A stretch of 64,000 nt of DNA, from assembly GCF_004791695.1 (NCBI RefSeq), contig NZ_SRSO01000006.1, positions 124,001 through 188,000 on the forward strand, given 5' to 3'. Source of the DNA: Flavivirga rizhaonensis. Lineage in GTDB: Bacteria > Bacteroidota > Bacteroidia > Flavobacteriales > Flavobacteriaceae. The notes under the pieces were generated by a model. It was not told the DNA's origin, ran no database searches, and was given only the letters and a program-made list of their open reading frames with translations. This document shows, in pieces, positions 36,685 to 45,738 of the stretch (position 1 is the stretch's first letter; each line of letters begins with the position of its first letter). Made by a program: the position numbers and the translations under genes.

Positions 36685-37056
36685 CTATAAAAACTCATCT
36701 AAATAAATTAATGCCATAGGAATTTCTTCGAATAACTTGGTTGGAATGAGCGGCTTGCTAGTTCTTAAATAGAACTCTGATAATAACTCTGATACTGGCG
36801 GTTCAATAATTAATGCCACCGTTTTTACTAAAGTAGAACCTTCATTTGCCAAGTAATCTCTAGCCGATTTACTAATTTCTTTAATACCGCGAATATCACA
36901 TAATACAGGTAAAAATTCATCTCGGTGAAGCTTTAGCCTATCTTTTACTATTTGAATCCCACCATTCAAGTCAATTGTAACATCCTTTTTATAAGTAATG
37001 TGTACTATTTTGTTTTTAAGCCAGTATTGGACGTATTCATTTTCATAATGTAACAT
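36685..37056 (-). CDS. DUF7793-like STAS-fold protein
   Basis: A protein of 123 residues with the alternate strand/helix pattern of STAS or SpoIIAA-like folds: a strand with VTIDLNGGIQIVKDR, then PVLCDIRGIKEISKSARDYL, then a final SEFYLRTSKPLIPTKLF. This form is frequent in flavobacterial genomes. Function unknown; it may bind a nucleotide or a partner in stress signalling. Confidence 0.6.
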   Translation of the reverse strand: MLHYENEYVQYWLKNKIVHITYKKDVTIDLNGGIQIVKDRLKLHRDEFLPVLCDIRGIKEISKSARDYLANEGSTLVKTVALIIEPPVSELLSEFYLRTSKPLIPTKLFEEIPMALIYLDEFL

Positions 37057-37348
37057 AATTTGTAGGTTTATTTTATGTTTGGAAATGAGGCTAAACTCTC
37101 TAGTGAGAGGCGAAAAATAGTAAATATTTTTTTAACTAAATATTTTTTTATGCTTTGTAGTATCGTTATGGCGTAATAAAAAAAGCAAAAAAAGCTTGCT
37201 AGGTGTTTTGGTATAAGGATAAAAGAGTATTATGAATTTAATAAAAAAAAACTTAATTAAATCATTTTATTATGGCAAGCCCCTTTAAACCTTATGATTT
37301 TCGTAAGTTTTGAATGTCTTTATTTTGTAGGTCTATTTGTCTTTTTCG

Positions 37349-37567
37349 TTAAGTGAAAAAGAGTTTTTGCATGTCATCTAAATAAAAATCTTCCTCCATT
37401 GAAATAAGATTTTTAGCAAATTCCAATACCATTTTTATATCTAATTCTCTGTTTTTAATATTTAGTGTGCTCTCTACTTCTCCATCTAATGCGAGAATGC
37501 ATACATGTGGTGTTGATTTTAAAGTGCCGAACAATTCCGTATACCTGTTAATTCGGGCGTCATTCAA
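37349..37567 (-). CDS. Small hypothetical protein, 72 aa
   Basis: A small acidic protein (MNDARINRYTELFGTLKS start). The mid part looks like a strand followed by a helix. Not recognised. About 290 bases without gene separate it from the DUF7793-like gene. Confidence 0.4.
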   Translation of the reverse strand: MNDARINRYTELFGTLKSTPHVCILALDGEVESTLNIKNRELDIKMVLEFAKNLISMEEDFYLDDMQKLFFT

Positions 37568-37735
37568 GTACTATCCTTCGTTAATACCGTCAATTGGTGT
37601 CAATATATCAAAGTTTTATTGGTCTCAAATGGAGTTAAAACTATGTACTTTAGTGCATGTCGCTTTCAGCTTCTATAAACTTTTGACACGAATTTCACGA
37701 ATTCACACTAATTCAGTTTTACCATATTTCACGAA

Positions 37736-37783
37736 GCAGACTTTCAGTCTGCCAAAACGAACCTATGGACTTCCAGTCCATAG
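37736..37783. repeat. Two adjacent perfect hairpins (REP-like)
   Basis: GCAGACTTTCAGTCTGC at 37736-37752 (seven-base stem) and CTATGGACT with AGTCCATAG at 37763-37783 (nine-base stem), both with a three-base loop and the shared ACTTNCAGT core. Pairs of this kind are usually genome-wide repeats. They fill the gap between 37567 and 38031 together with a 12-base inverted repeat at 37900-37932. Confidence 0.6.
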
Positions 37784-37962
37784 TGGTTTATTTGTTTAAT
37801 TTCTTAACCTTTTTTAAAGTTAATTATTCACTATCGCTTATTTTTTCAGGGCTTTCAGTCATTTGTTGTGTTTAAATTAAGAATTGTTTCCATTCATAAA
37901 CTATTGTTTTTCTATAAAATAAAAACAATAGTCCAATGTATTCAACCAAAAGGACTTATATC

Positions 37963-38026
37963 ATACTAATGTTAGTATTGTTTTTACATGCTATAAAAAA
38001 TTGTATTAAAAAACTTATTATATTTG
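37963..38026 (+). promoter_or_regulatory. Operator and promoter of the XRE gene
   Basis: A perfect 16-base inverted repeat ATACTAATGTTAGTAT at 37963-37978 is followed by TTG (38001-38003) and a consensus -7 box TATATTTG at 38019-38026. The box ends four bases before the ATG at 38031, so the message would be leaderless or nearly so. The palindrome is a likely binding site of the XRE protein itself. Confidence 0.55.
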
Positions 38027-38030
38027 AGAT

Positions 38031-38402
38031 ATGGAAACAGCAACAAAACTCAATAATATACGTAGTAAAGTAATTCGTATCAAGGGATTACGAGGTATGA
38101 AACAAGAAATTTTAGTAGAGAGGCTTGGTGTAAGCCAACAATCTATTTCTATTTTAGAGCAGAGCGAAACTATTGAAGATGAAAAATTAGAACAGAGCCC
38201 CCAAGCTTTGGGGTAACCAAAGAAGCCATTGAAAATTTTTTGGATGAAGCTGTTTTTAATATAATGAGCAATACCTTCCAAGATCATAGCTGTAATAACA
38301 ACATTATCTTTGTGCTATAAACCCCATTGAAAAAAACTGCAGAACTATATAAGCGCCTTGTACAAGCGAAAAAAAACAAAGTTGCTTATTTAGAAAATTA
38401 AT
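38031..38402 (+). pseudogene. Frameshifted XRE-family regulator
   Basis: The first 61 codons encode a normal helix-turn-helix (MKQEILVERLGVSQQSISIL) and stop at 38216. Reading on in another frame gives VTKEAIENFLDEAVFN and, after a further shift near 38325, EKTAELYKRLVQAKKNKVAY with its own stop at about 38402. Both are the expected continuation of this family. At least two indels therefore broke the gene; the first looks like loss of one G in a run of four. Confidence 0.65.
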
Positions 38403-38440
38403 TAATGACAAATAATAGCTTTTTGAGCAAAAAAAATATT

Positions 38441-38476
38441 AAAAGAGAACAGATTTAAAAAGGGTTCTCTTTTTTT
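38441..38476 (+). terminator. Terminator before the second AraC-type gene (leader C)
   Basis: Perfect ten-base stem AAAAGAGAAC / GTTCTCTTTT with a T run, about 40 bases after the XRE pseudogene and 104 bases before the ATG at 38577. It may simply end the XRE transcript, but its position matches terminators A and B. Confidence 0.7.
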
Positions 38477-38576
38477 CTCTCCTATTTGCCCTATTGGAAA
38501 CATGACTGTAGTTGCATAAAAAAAAACAACTATAACTTAAACAGGAATCTGGTTAATACACATATAAAATAAAAAA

Positions 38577-39521
38577 ATGTGTGCAAAAAATAAGAACGAA
38601 CGAATAGGGCAGATAAATAAAATGCTACTGGAAATGGCTAGTGGCAATCTCTTTTGTCGATTGGAACTCTCTTCAGAAAATGACGATATAGAAGCGTTGA
38701 CTCTTGCGTTAAATATGTTGGCAGAAGAAATACAGGAGTCTTTTTTGCATCAAGGCTATGTAAACAGGACTGGTGTTATTAAACATATTGTGCAGATGAG
38801 TTTTCTCTTAGATCATGAGGGTGTTATCCAAATGGTCAATAAAAATGCCTGTACCATATTATCCCTTCTCTATGCTGACATTATTGAAAAATCCTTTGAT
38901 ACTTTTTTAACAAAAGCGTCTAAAGCTGAGTGGCAAGATACCTGGAGAGAATTACAACAAAAAGGGTTTTGTGATACCTCTTTGAAACTGGATTTTAAAA
39001 TATCACAAAGCCTACTGCTTCCTGCTTGTTGCTATGTAACTACTTATAAGAACGACATAGCAGAAAAAAGAAAAACACTGGTTACCATTGTCCTGCATTC
39101 CAGAGAGCAAAACGAACTGGAGGATGAGCAAAAACTGACTGTGGTTAAAAACAAAACTACACCTAAAAAGCAAAGGCTTATAATAAGTTATCAGGATATT
39201 AAAAAAATACAAAAGGGTCGTGATATCATTGTTAATAATCTGGAAAAAGAGCTTCCTTCCTTAAAGGAATTTGCCAGTCAATTAAATACTAATGAATTCA
39301 AATTAAAATATGGCTTTAAACAATTGTATGGGGTTAGTGTATATCGTTTTTTAAAACGGGAACGTTTAAGAAATGCCTATGTGTTAGTGCAACATAGTAA
39401 AATATCTATAAAAACCATAGCTTATACGTATGGGTTTAAAAGCGCTTCTCATTTTTCCAGAGCTTTTAAAAAGAGGTATGGATCTTCGCCAAATATATTC
39501 CGAAAACAATCCTCAAAATAG
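38577..39521 (+). CDS. HAMP-PAS-AraC-type regulator, paralogue
   Basis: A protein of 314 residues with the same three parts as the regulator at 21856: HAMP-like start (MLLEMASGNLFCRLE), PAS-like middle (about 60-165) and AraC-type helix-turn-helix (LKEFASQLNTNEFKLKYGFK and IKTIAYTYGFKSASHFSRAF). It lies upstream of array D and of the 34-residue membrane peptide, as the first copy lies upstream of array C. Gene duplication with matched targets is likely. Confidence 0.85.
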   Translation: MCAKNKNERIGQINKMLLEMASGNLFCRLELSSENDDIEALTLALNMLAEEIQESFLHQGYVNRTGVIKHIVQMSFLLDHEGVIQMVNKNACTILSLLYADIIEKSFDTFLTKASKAEWQDTWRELQQKGFCDTSLKLDFKISQSLLLPACCYVTTYKNDIAEKRKTLVTIVLHSREQNELEDEQKLTVVKNKTTPKKQRLIISYQDIKKIQKGRDIIVNNLEKELPSLKEFASQLNTNEFKLKYGFKQLYGVSVYRFLKRERLRNAYVLVQHSKISIKTIAYTYGFKSASHFSRAFKKRYGSSPNIFRKQSSK

Positions 39522-39845
39522 GGGAAATAGTCTTTTGTACAATGAAGTGATTTAAACTTTTTCCATTTGTATTAAATTAAATCCTCCATTGTTATTGCTT
39601 ACGCAGATTGGGTGAGCTAGGGAATTTTTGTAATAGAACTAATACCAAATGAACCATAAGATGTCGTATTATATAATTAAATTGATATAAGCTACACTTC
39701 TCCTTTTTATAAGATTACTGCTATTTGTGTTTTATACCTTTTCTATCTTTTAATGGGTAACAGTTTTTGAGAGCTAACAGTTTTGTACGATTCTTATAAG
39801 TCTCAAGGCTCTTTATTAATCAATTACGAAGTTTTAGTGAGTTAA

Positions 39846-39910
39846 ATCCCTTACGGTCATGTCTTAATCCCTTACGGTTATGTTTTAATTTATTTTATTA
39901 TTCAGCTTTG
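39846..39910 (+). promoter_or_regulatory. 21-bp repeat array D
   Basis: Two very similar units at 39846 and 39867 (ATCCCTTACGGTCATGTCTT and ATCCCTTACGGTTATGTTTT). A -7-like box CAGCTTTG ends at 39910, that is 43 bases after the start of the last unit, ten more than in arrays A to C, about one helical turn. It should drive the small peptide gene at 39980. Confidence 0.5.
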
Positions 39911-39979
39911 TTTTTCTAAAGCAAATGGTAGAACAATTCTATTAAAAAAACAAATACTAACCACTAAAAAACTAACCAA

Positions 39980-40084
39980 ATGAGTACATTTATGTTATTG
40001 GGTATTTTGATCGTATTAACGATGTTCAATATGATAATGATTGTTTTAATTCAGAGGATATTAATTTTAGTAGATTTGTTGTAG
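39980..40084 (+). CDS. Membrane peptide, 34 aa
   Basis: MSTFMLLGILIVLTMFNMIM followed by a short second hydrophobic part; almost the whole peptide is one membrane helix. It follows array D by about 70 bases, which supports its being expressed. Similar in style to the N-terminal helix of the protein at 26185. Role unknown; small membrane peptides of this kind often modulate a membrane partner. Confidence 0.5.
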   Translation: MSTFMLLGILIVLTMFNMIMIVLIQRILILVDLL

Positions 40085-40209
40085 TTTTTAGAGACGGTTT
40101 GTATAAAAAAATATTTATAACAAAGTTAGATTTTTATTTTTCTTGTAAACGCTGAATTTTATGGTTGGCGAGTTTCTAAATAAAAACAGACCTTTGGTTA
40201 GTATAAATG

Positions 40210-41166
40210 TTAACCACTGTACTTTTTTGTTAGATTTTCCAATGCTTTTAGAGGTGCATCTTTAATTCCATTCAGCTCATATTGTTTAATAAGTCTTGTT
40301 ATTTCTAACAAATTTTCATCGTAAGGTTTTTGGTTTAGACCACAAAGTTTCTTTGTTCCGTTTGTGGCAAAATCTGTTCCTAAGATATGTGACATGTGCA
40401 AAGTCAAGTCGTTGTAAAAATCTTCTGGACCAACGATTAATTTACATTTTGCTTCTCGAATTGAATTTATACATCCATTGAATAAAAATTTGGCTTTATC
40501 TAACATTTCTTCTGTAAAAAGTTGAACTATGACTTCACAGAAAAAGAAAATGTATGGATTGGAAAACTCATTCGAAGAACATAAATAGGAGCCTTTATCC
40601 GAATATTTATTAAAGACAAGAACTAATTTGAAGTTAGAAACGGAATGATAATCATTATCAATTTCGTAAAGAAAACCATGAACAAATTCCTTAATCAGTA
40701 ACAATTCATTTTCAAGAAGAAATTTATAGCCATTGTTGATTTCTGTATCTCTACAAAATCGAAGAATTATTGAGTATATGTAAGCGTGAATTTCAAGATT
40801 TGTTAATTTGTTTGGCTCAAGTATTTCAAACTCTGTTGCAAGTTTATAACTTTCAAAGTTATTTTTGAATTTATCAATTCTAAATTTCTGTAAAAACTCT
40901 CTGGAAAATTTTGATTCTAATTCCGCTAGTTTATCCTCACATTTTTGGCATAAAATATTATCTTCTTTGTGATGATGCTTTTTTATTTCTGGATTTGTGT
41001 TTTTAAGATTATCTCTCCCATAATACACATCTACTGTAGCATTTTTAGAGTCTATTTCATAGGATTCTTCTGAATAGTGTTTTCCTATACAATTTTGAAT
41101 TAAACTTGCAGGAACGATATGTGAACCTTTCGCATTAGCATCTTTTTCGCAAATTATACACTTCAT
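40210..41166 (-). CDS. HNH-type zinc-binding protein
   Basis: A protein of 318 residues from the ATG at 41166; an in-frame ATG at 41232 lies in the repeat-like spacer. The N-terminal part has C-x2-C (CIICEK), then SHIVPASL, then C-x2-C (LCQKCEDKL), the arrangement of HNH/ββα-metal nucleases with two Cys pairs around the His. The rest is helical and unknown. Such proteins occur in defence islands and integron cassettes. It is the last gene of the cassette-like array. Confidence 0.6.
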   Translation of the reverse strand: MKCIICEKDANAKGSHIVPASLIQNCIGKHYSEESYEIDSKNATVDVYYGRDNLKNTNPEIKKHHHKEDNILCQKCEDKLAELESKFSREFLQKFRIDKFKNNFESYKLATEFEILEPNKLTNLEIHAYIYSIILRFCRDTEINNGYKFLLENELLLIKEFVHGFLYEIDNDYHSVSNFKLVLVFNKYSDKGSYLCSSNEFSNPYIFFFCEVIVQLFTEEMLDKAKFLFNGCINSIREAKCKLIVGPEDFYNDLTLHMSHILGTDFATNGTKKLCGLNQKPYDENLLEITRLIKQYELNGIKDAPLKALENLTKKYSG

Positions 41167-41190
41167 TTCGGGTTTCTTATGGTTAATGTG

Positions 41191-41209
41191 TTTGCCTAAC
41201 GGTTTTGTA
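41191..41209 (-). repeat. Cassette-junction motif, copy 1
   Basis: TTTGCCTAACGGTTTTGTA, identical over 19 bases to 42884-42902. Read on the - strand it contains GTTAGGC, which fits the integron attC core GTTRRRY. It lies just upstream of the HNH gene start. Confidence 0.55.
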
Positions 41210-41437
41210 TTATTAGTTGCGTGTTTAAGCACCTAATTTAGTAAATACAAACCGAATAGAAATGCGCGAGGATTTTTGTAAGTAAGAAAGAACCAAGCAA
41301 TTAATTGGACACGGTGTAGCCAGTTTTTTGTTATTTCTTGTTTTTAGATAAAAATAGTATAATTTTAAAATTCCAAAATCATTATTTTTGGAAATTACTT
41401 TTAACTTTTAATCAATCTATTTAAAGGATAATTAATT

Positions 41438-42247
41438 ATGGATTATAAGGTATTGTTGGTTATTCTATCGGTTACAGCCGCAATTTTGGCGATTGCTAAT
41501 AATATTTTTAACATCAGGGAAAAAATTAAGAAGTGGAGAGAAAAAAATAAGAAAAAAAAATTTAAATCTTCTTTTGTTGAAAATAATCCAGATTTTGAAT
41601 TTAGAACAGGATATATTTCAAATTCTGCACCCGGAGTTTGCAAGTTGACTATTTCAATTATTAATCGTTCTCAAGAAATCAAATACATTAATATGGTTTC
41701 TTATAATTTTCAAATTCCAAATGATAACAGATATTTACCTCCCTGTCAAATTTTAAGACAAGGTCAATTTCCAAAGCGATTAGAAAATGGCGAACCATTC
41801 CATATTCAAGAAGATTTTCAAAATATTTTATTTAATACTCTGTATGAATATTGGCAGAAAAACGTAAAAGTATATGCTACTTGCAGAAGTACTGTTGAAG
41901 ACCATTTAATGTCTAATTTTGTAGAGTATGATGAATTAGTAAAACGTCTTATCCCCTTGAGAGTGGAATATGAAAATTTGGCACATGATTTAGCAAAAAA
42001 ATTTAATGCATTGAATAGGGATATTGAAGTTTCTTTGTGGCAATTACAGCATTTTGATAGGATTACGGTTCATTTGACAAAACAATTGCAGCAAAATAAT
42101 ATTCCCGTATTGCAATTTTTAATTCAAAATCATGGAATTACGTGGAAAGACAATAGTTCTTGGCCTCAAATTTATAGAGAATTAGAAACAAAAAAAATCC
42201 CTCCTAAAATTCTTATAGGATATCTTAAAAATTTAGTTGATAATTAA
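41438..42247 (+). CDS. Membrane-anchored hypothetical protein, 269 aa
   Basis: One N-terminal membrane helix (VLLVILSVTAAILAIANNIF) followed by a Lys-rich stretch and a soluble cytosolic domain: a beta-like part (residues 45-125) and a helical C-terminal part. No recognised family. It is the only + strand gene of the cassette region and overlaps the end of the following convergent gene by four bases. Very AT-rich. Confidence 0.6.
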   Translation: MDYKVLLVILSVTAAILAIANNIFNIREKIKKWREKNKKKKFKSSFVENNPDFEFRTGYISNSAPGVCKLTISIINRSQEIKYINMVSYNFQIPNDNRYLPPCQILRQGQFPKRLENGEPFHIQEDFQNILFNTLYEYWQKNVKVYATCRSTVEDHLMSNFVEYDELVKRLIPLRVEYENLAHDLAKKFNALNRDIEVSLWQLQHFDRITVHLTKQLQQNNIPVLQFLIQNHGITWKDNSSWPQIYRELETKKIPPKILIGYLKNLVDN

Positions 42248-42879
42248 TTATGCACGTCTTTGTTAGGTAAAGTAACTTCCTCAATTATTTTCATTGTTCC
42301 AGTAAATAAGATTTCATCTTGAATATTTCCAGAATTTGTTCCTTTCCAATAATTATGTGCAAGATAGCTCCATTCATTCACTGATATTGTGCCTCCAATA
42401 AGCCACTCTTGAGAAGCTCTATGAATTTTTCCATCAACGTGTACCTTGAATATTTTACTTTGAATTTTTGAATTTAAAATTTTATTCCAAAATAGCAGTG
42501 AGTCATTATTATAAGGTATTAACCAAATACATTTCTCTCTACTTGGACTTTCGGGATAGAACTCTTTTCTAATGGACTCAAAAATTAATTCACGATTTAG
42601 TTTTATAGAATTGCCTAGACTGTCAATTGATTCTTTTAAGGAATTCAAAATATTAAAATGATAACCATTCATTTTTAAAGGAGCAGGATGTATCTTTGCA
42701 TAAGCTTCGTAAGCGGCTTTAGTAACTTTAAAAACTTCATGATTTTCGCCATTTATTTCTATTAGGTCGCTTTTTTTTACAAATGATTTCCAGTAATTAT
42801 TTGTTTTATTGCCAACGAATATCATATCATTTTTTCTCCAATTATGACCTAAAGTGTCTATGTGAAAATATGTTTCCAT
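42244..42879 (-). CDS. DUF2441-like protein, 211 aa
   Basis: Cytosolic. The start (YFHIDTLGHNWRKNDMIF), the middle (FYPESPSREKCIWLI) and the end (LAHNYWKG, then ILFTGTMKIIEEV) follow the pattern of DUF2441 proteins, which resemble ADP-ribosyltransferase folds. Reaction and target are not known. It begins five bases after the copy-2 junction motif, as expected for a cassette gene. Family call is from memory of the pattern. Confidence 0.5.
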   Translation of the reverse strand: METYFHIDTLGHNWRKNDMIFVGNKTNNYWKSFVKKSDLIEINGENHEVFKVTKAAYEAYAKIHPAPLKMNGYHFNILNSLKESIDSLGNSIKLNRELIFESIRKEFYPESPSREKCIWLIPYNNDSLLFWNKILNSKIQSKIFKVHVDGKIHRASQEWLIGGTISVNEWSYLAHNYWKGTNSGNIQDEILFTGTMKIIEEVTLPNKDVHN

Positions 42880-42883
42880 GAGT

Positions 42884-42902
42884 TTTGCCTAACGGTTTTG
42901 TA
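42884..42902 (-). repeat. Cassette-junction motif, copy 2
   Basis: TTTGCCTAACGGTTTTGTA, the same 19 bases as at 41191-41209. It fills most of the 44-base gap between two - strand genes. On the - strand it gives GTTAGGC, an attC-type core. Confidence 0.55.
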
Positions 42903-42923
42903 CCAATTTTAATTATACACGCC

Positions 42924-43757
42924 TTATATACTGCCTTCTAATTCCTTCGAGATAGATTTCCTCACCCTATTTATTATTGAAGAACTTAGTGTGAAAATGA
43001 CAATTCCAATTATCGCAAAGATTGATATAATTACATGACTTGCTTTAATTTCTTGTTTTATCTGAGAAAATTCGCTTACTAAGAAATAAATAGAAAAAAA
43101 TAATATAATTAATAATGCAATTCGTAATATAAATAAAACAGTTTTAAAAATCTTATTATGTATTTCATTGGAATCACTATTTAGTATGGACAATTTTAAT
43201 ACTTCATAAATTAAGTAAAATCCAAATGGGATAATTAAGTAAGCACCAAACCCGAATGGAAGTAATGTTCCAAATAGAACTACTAAAGCAATGAAAATTA
43301 TAATTCTGTCTCTTGTTTTGTTTTTCAACTCATTAGAGTAATATTTTGGATATAAATCACTAAGAACATAATTCTTGATTGTGGGACTTAAATTCTCTCT
43401 ATTAAGTGAATCGTTATCAAGTTTTAATTTAATATTTTTAAGTTCATTATAATTTTCAGCAACAATTTTTTCATAAAATTCCATTTGTTCTTCAAGGATT
43501 GCTCTCTTGCCTAATCCAGGAATTTTCTCATTAATTTCACTTTCAAGATTTATTTTAGTTTTTTCCAATTCTATTATCGCCTGTTTATTGTTCTCATTTT
43601 TGACAAAATCAAGAATTTCACTTTGCTTTTTATTTGTTGATTTCTGATCTAAATATGCTATAAGAGTAATTATTCCGAAGACAAATCCGGCTCCAGTAAA
43701 AAAGTTCTGCCAAGTTAAAAATTCAATAAATTTTTCCATTGTTTTATTTAGATTCAT
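42924..43757 (-). CDS. Multi-pass membrane protein with coiled coil, 277 aa
   Basis: One membrane helix near the N-terminus (NFFTGAGFVFGIITLIAYL), a coiled coil of about 75 residues (from KKQSEILDFVKNENNKQAI on), then four more helices in the C-terminal 140 residues. No recognised family. Membrane proteins with a cytosolic coiled coil are frequent in phage-defence and toxin cassettes, but no function can be given. Confidence 0.6.
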   Translation of the reverse strand: MNLNKTMEKFIEFLTWQNFFTGAGFVFGIITLIAYLDQKSTNKKQSEILDFVKNENNKQAIIELEKTKINLESEINEKIPGLGKRAILEEQMEFYEKIVAENYNELKNIKLKLDNDSLNRENLSPTIKNYVLSDLYPKYYSNELKNKTRDRIIIFIALVVLFGTLLPFGFGAYLIIPFGFYLIYEVLKLSILNSDSNEIHNKIFKTVLFILRIALLIILFFSIYFLVSEFSQIKQEIKASHVIISIFAIIGIVIFTLSSSIINRVRKSISKELEGSI

Positions 43758-43905
43758 ATAACGTTTGGCTATGCGTAGTATGGGATTTAAAAGAATTGAA
43801 CTTTCAAATTAGCACTTAGCCAAATCTTTTGATTTGGCTAACCTAGTTTTAAGCCCCAAGCTTTGAGTTAAGCACTAAAACCCATATTAACTATAGCCAT
43901 TATTA
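43758..43905. repeat. Long attC-like palindromic spacer
   Basis: A 148-base spacer with outer arms 43758-43787 and 43877-43905 that pair in two blocks (GGCTAT with ATAGCC, and ATGGG with CCCAT). Inside is a perfect 11-base hairpin (TTAGCCAAATC at 43816-43826 with 43831-43841, loop TTTT). This folding is what integron attC sites do. No integrase is present in the window. Confidence 0.5.
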
Positions 43906-43914
43906 ACCATAGAT

Positions 43915-44757
43915 TTATTCGACATTTAATTCAACTACTTTAGAGTCCGCTCCTTTATGCTCAATTGGTTTATAGATTCCAGCAAAGAATGGGATATTAA
44001 CCTTCTTTTTAATACCCGTATATTCAAGAACAACTGTATTCATAAATGATTCCTTCGGTTTTAACTTTCTAAATCCATAATCATTAGAAATTTTTAACCC
44101 TTCTTCATGCATTACAGTAAAGTAAGATGCTACAACATTTTCAATTGTGAGGTTTCCGTATTTAAACTTAATTTGAAATTTGTTTTTTGATAATTTATCT
44201 ATGGTGAGAACTTCAATTTTAATATTCCTTTCAGGATATGCTGTTACTTCACAATAATCAAAATATAGGTTTAAAGAATTATTTTTTGACAATTTGAATT
44301 TTGAACTTTGACTCTTTTCATCAAGTGTAAATACTGACTCATGAGTTGGTGGAATATCAAATACAATTGCTGAATTAATTATGGGGTCAATATTTGACAT
44401 TTTCAAGTTGAATAGTCTTGGAAAATTAAAGTCAAAATAGAAATGGTTAGTATTAATTGCTTGAGTTCTATTATTTACAACTTTTGAATTGTCTAGTAGT
44501 CCAAATGATTGATTGTTTTTATTCAATGTGATTTTAAACTTTCCCAATAGCCAGTGTTTTCCAATGAATGTATTTGAAGCCCAAACCATTCGATATAATT
44601 TGTTTTTTTCTAGTTTCTTAAAGTCTAAATCTTCATCGAATATAGAAGTTCCAGACCCCATGAAATTTAGATTAAACTTTAAGAATTTTAATGGTGAAAT
44701 TGAAAACTTTAAATCACCTGATCTTTTTGCTGAACAACTACTTGGCATGTTTGTCAA
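43915..44757 (-). CDS. Hypothetical protein, 280 aa
   Basis: A soluble protein with mixed strands and no recognised domain, signal or membrane segment. The first ATG (44757) lies close to the spacer motif at 44761, and the first 33 residues may be non-coding or a weak start; an internal ATG near residue 33 (MGSGTSIFDEDL) is the alternative. It is flanked on both sides by attC-like spacers. Confidence 0.5.
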   Translation of the reverse strand: MTNMPSSCSAKRSGDLKFSISPLKFLKFNLNFMGSGTSIFDEDLDFKKLEKNKLYRMVWASNTFIGKHWLLGKFKITLNKNNQSFGLLDNSKVVNNRTQAINTNHFYFDFNFPRLFNLKMSNIDPIINSAIVFDIPPTHESVFTLDEKSQSSKFKLSKNNSLNLYFDYCEVTAYPERNIKIEVLTIDKLSKNKFQIKFKYGNLTIENVVASYFTVMHEEGLKISNDYGFRKLKPKESFMNTVVLEYTGIKKKVNIPFFAGIYKPIEHKGADSKVVELNVE

Positions 44758-44760
44758 ATT

Positions 44761-44779
44761 TAAGGCTAACAGTCTTGTA
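44761..44779 (-). repeat. Cassette-junction motif, copy 3 (degenerate)
   Basis: TAAGGCTAACAGTCTTGTA aligns with copies 1 and 2 (the CTAAC and TTGTA parts are kept). A shorter match, GCTAACAGTTTTGTA, is at 39773-39787. Confidence 0.4.
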
Positions 44780-44853
44780 TGGAAAGCGCACGGACTCTTT
44801 ATTAAGCACTAAACTAAGCATTATTTTTATACGGCTTGTTGTGCAACGTAATA

Positions 44854-45738
44854 TTAGTTGCTGTAGAGTACATCAAAATCTTCATTTTCGTAAACATCTA
44901 ATACTCTGTTACCAACAAATTTATTTTTCCATAAAATATTAGTGTTGGTAAAATCGTCATCATAATAATCAAGTCCAGAAGTAACTTTTCCGATAGCGTG
45001 AATTAATATATTATTATTTATATGTTGATTCAAATGCTCACTAATCAAATCATCTAAGTATTCAGATTCAAAATCATCCATTGAGCCTTGATAGCTATCC
45101 AATAGCATTTCAAACTGTGTGTCGGATAAACAACTTTCGATTGTCGAGTATTCATTACATTCGTTACAAAATTTTATTATATCAGCATTTGTCTCAAAAT
45201 ACTTGCTCGACTTTTCACTTAACACAAGAATATTTAGCATTTCTCCTGAACATTCTTTTTCAGTACATTTTACTTTTTTGCGTAGACTTCGAATTGTTTC
45301 TTTTCCAATTAACTCCAATTTTTTAAATTCATCTCTAAATTCTTTTGCGATAGTTTTATTATCATTAATTACAATTAGATTCTCAAAACTTCTTGTAGCA
45401 TTTGGTGACCAATTAAAAGAACCATTAATTATGTTTTTTCTATCAATTATAGCGAATTTATGATGCATATAATTTGACGTATTTGGCATTTCAAGAAGTT
45501 GTATTGATGCTCCTTTTTTTCTTAATTCAATGATTTCTTTTATATGAGATTTATTTTGTCGATTGTCAGAGCAAAGTATTTTAAGTTTACAATCGTTTTT
45601 TAAAATTGTCTCAAATAATGAATAGTATTCTTTAAAATTAATCCAAGCTACGGCTATCAAAACCTCACTTTTCGCAGTAGAAGTTTCAAATTCAATTACA
45701 TCTTTATGATTCTCAAAATGTGCTGTAATTTTTGTCAT
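44854..45738 (-). CDS. Phospholipase-D-like nuclease
   Basis: A protein of 294 residues from the ATG at 45738 (one further in-frame ATG at 45780). It has one catalytic motif H-x-K-x4-D (HHKFAIID), followed by GSFNWSPNA, the standard continuation in PLD-type nucleases. With one motif the enzyme would work as a dimer. The C-terminal half has a C-x4-C (CTEKEC) and a later CNEC pair, maybe a zinc site, and an acidic end. PLD nucleases of this size occur in restriction and defence loci. Confidence 0.7.
   Translation of the reverse strand: MTKITAHFENHKDVIEFETSTAKSEVLIAVAWINFKEYYSLFETILKNDCKLKILCSDNRQNKSHIKEIIELRKKGASIQLLEMPNTSNYMHHKFAIIDRKNIINGSFNWSPNATRSFENLIVINDNKTIAKEFRDEFKKLELIGKETIRSLRKKVKCTEKECSGEMLNILVLSEKSSKYFETNADIIKFCNECNEYSTIESCLSDTQFEMLLDSYQGSMDDFESEYLDDLISEHLNQHINNNILIHAIGKVTSGLDYYDDDFTNTNILWKNKFVGNRVLDVYENEDFDVLYSN

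Noticed and set aside
37900..37932. 12-base inverted repeat as a terminator
   Set aside because: No T run follows on either strand; left as an unexplained palindrome.
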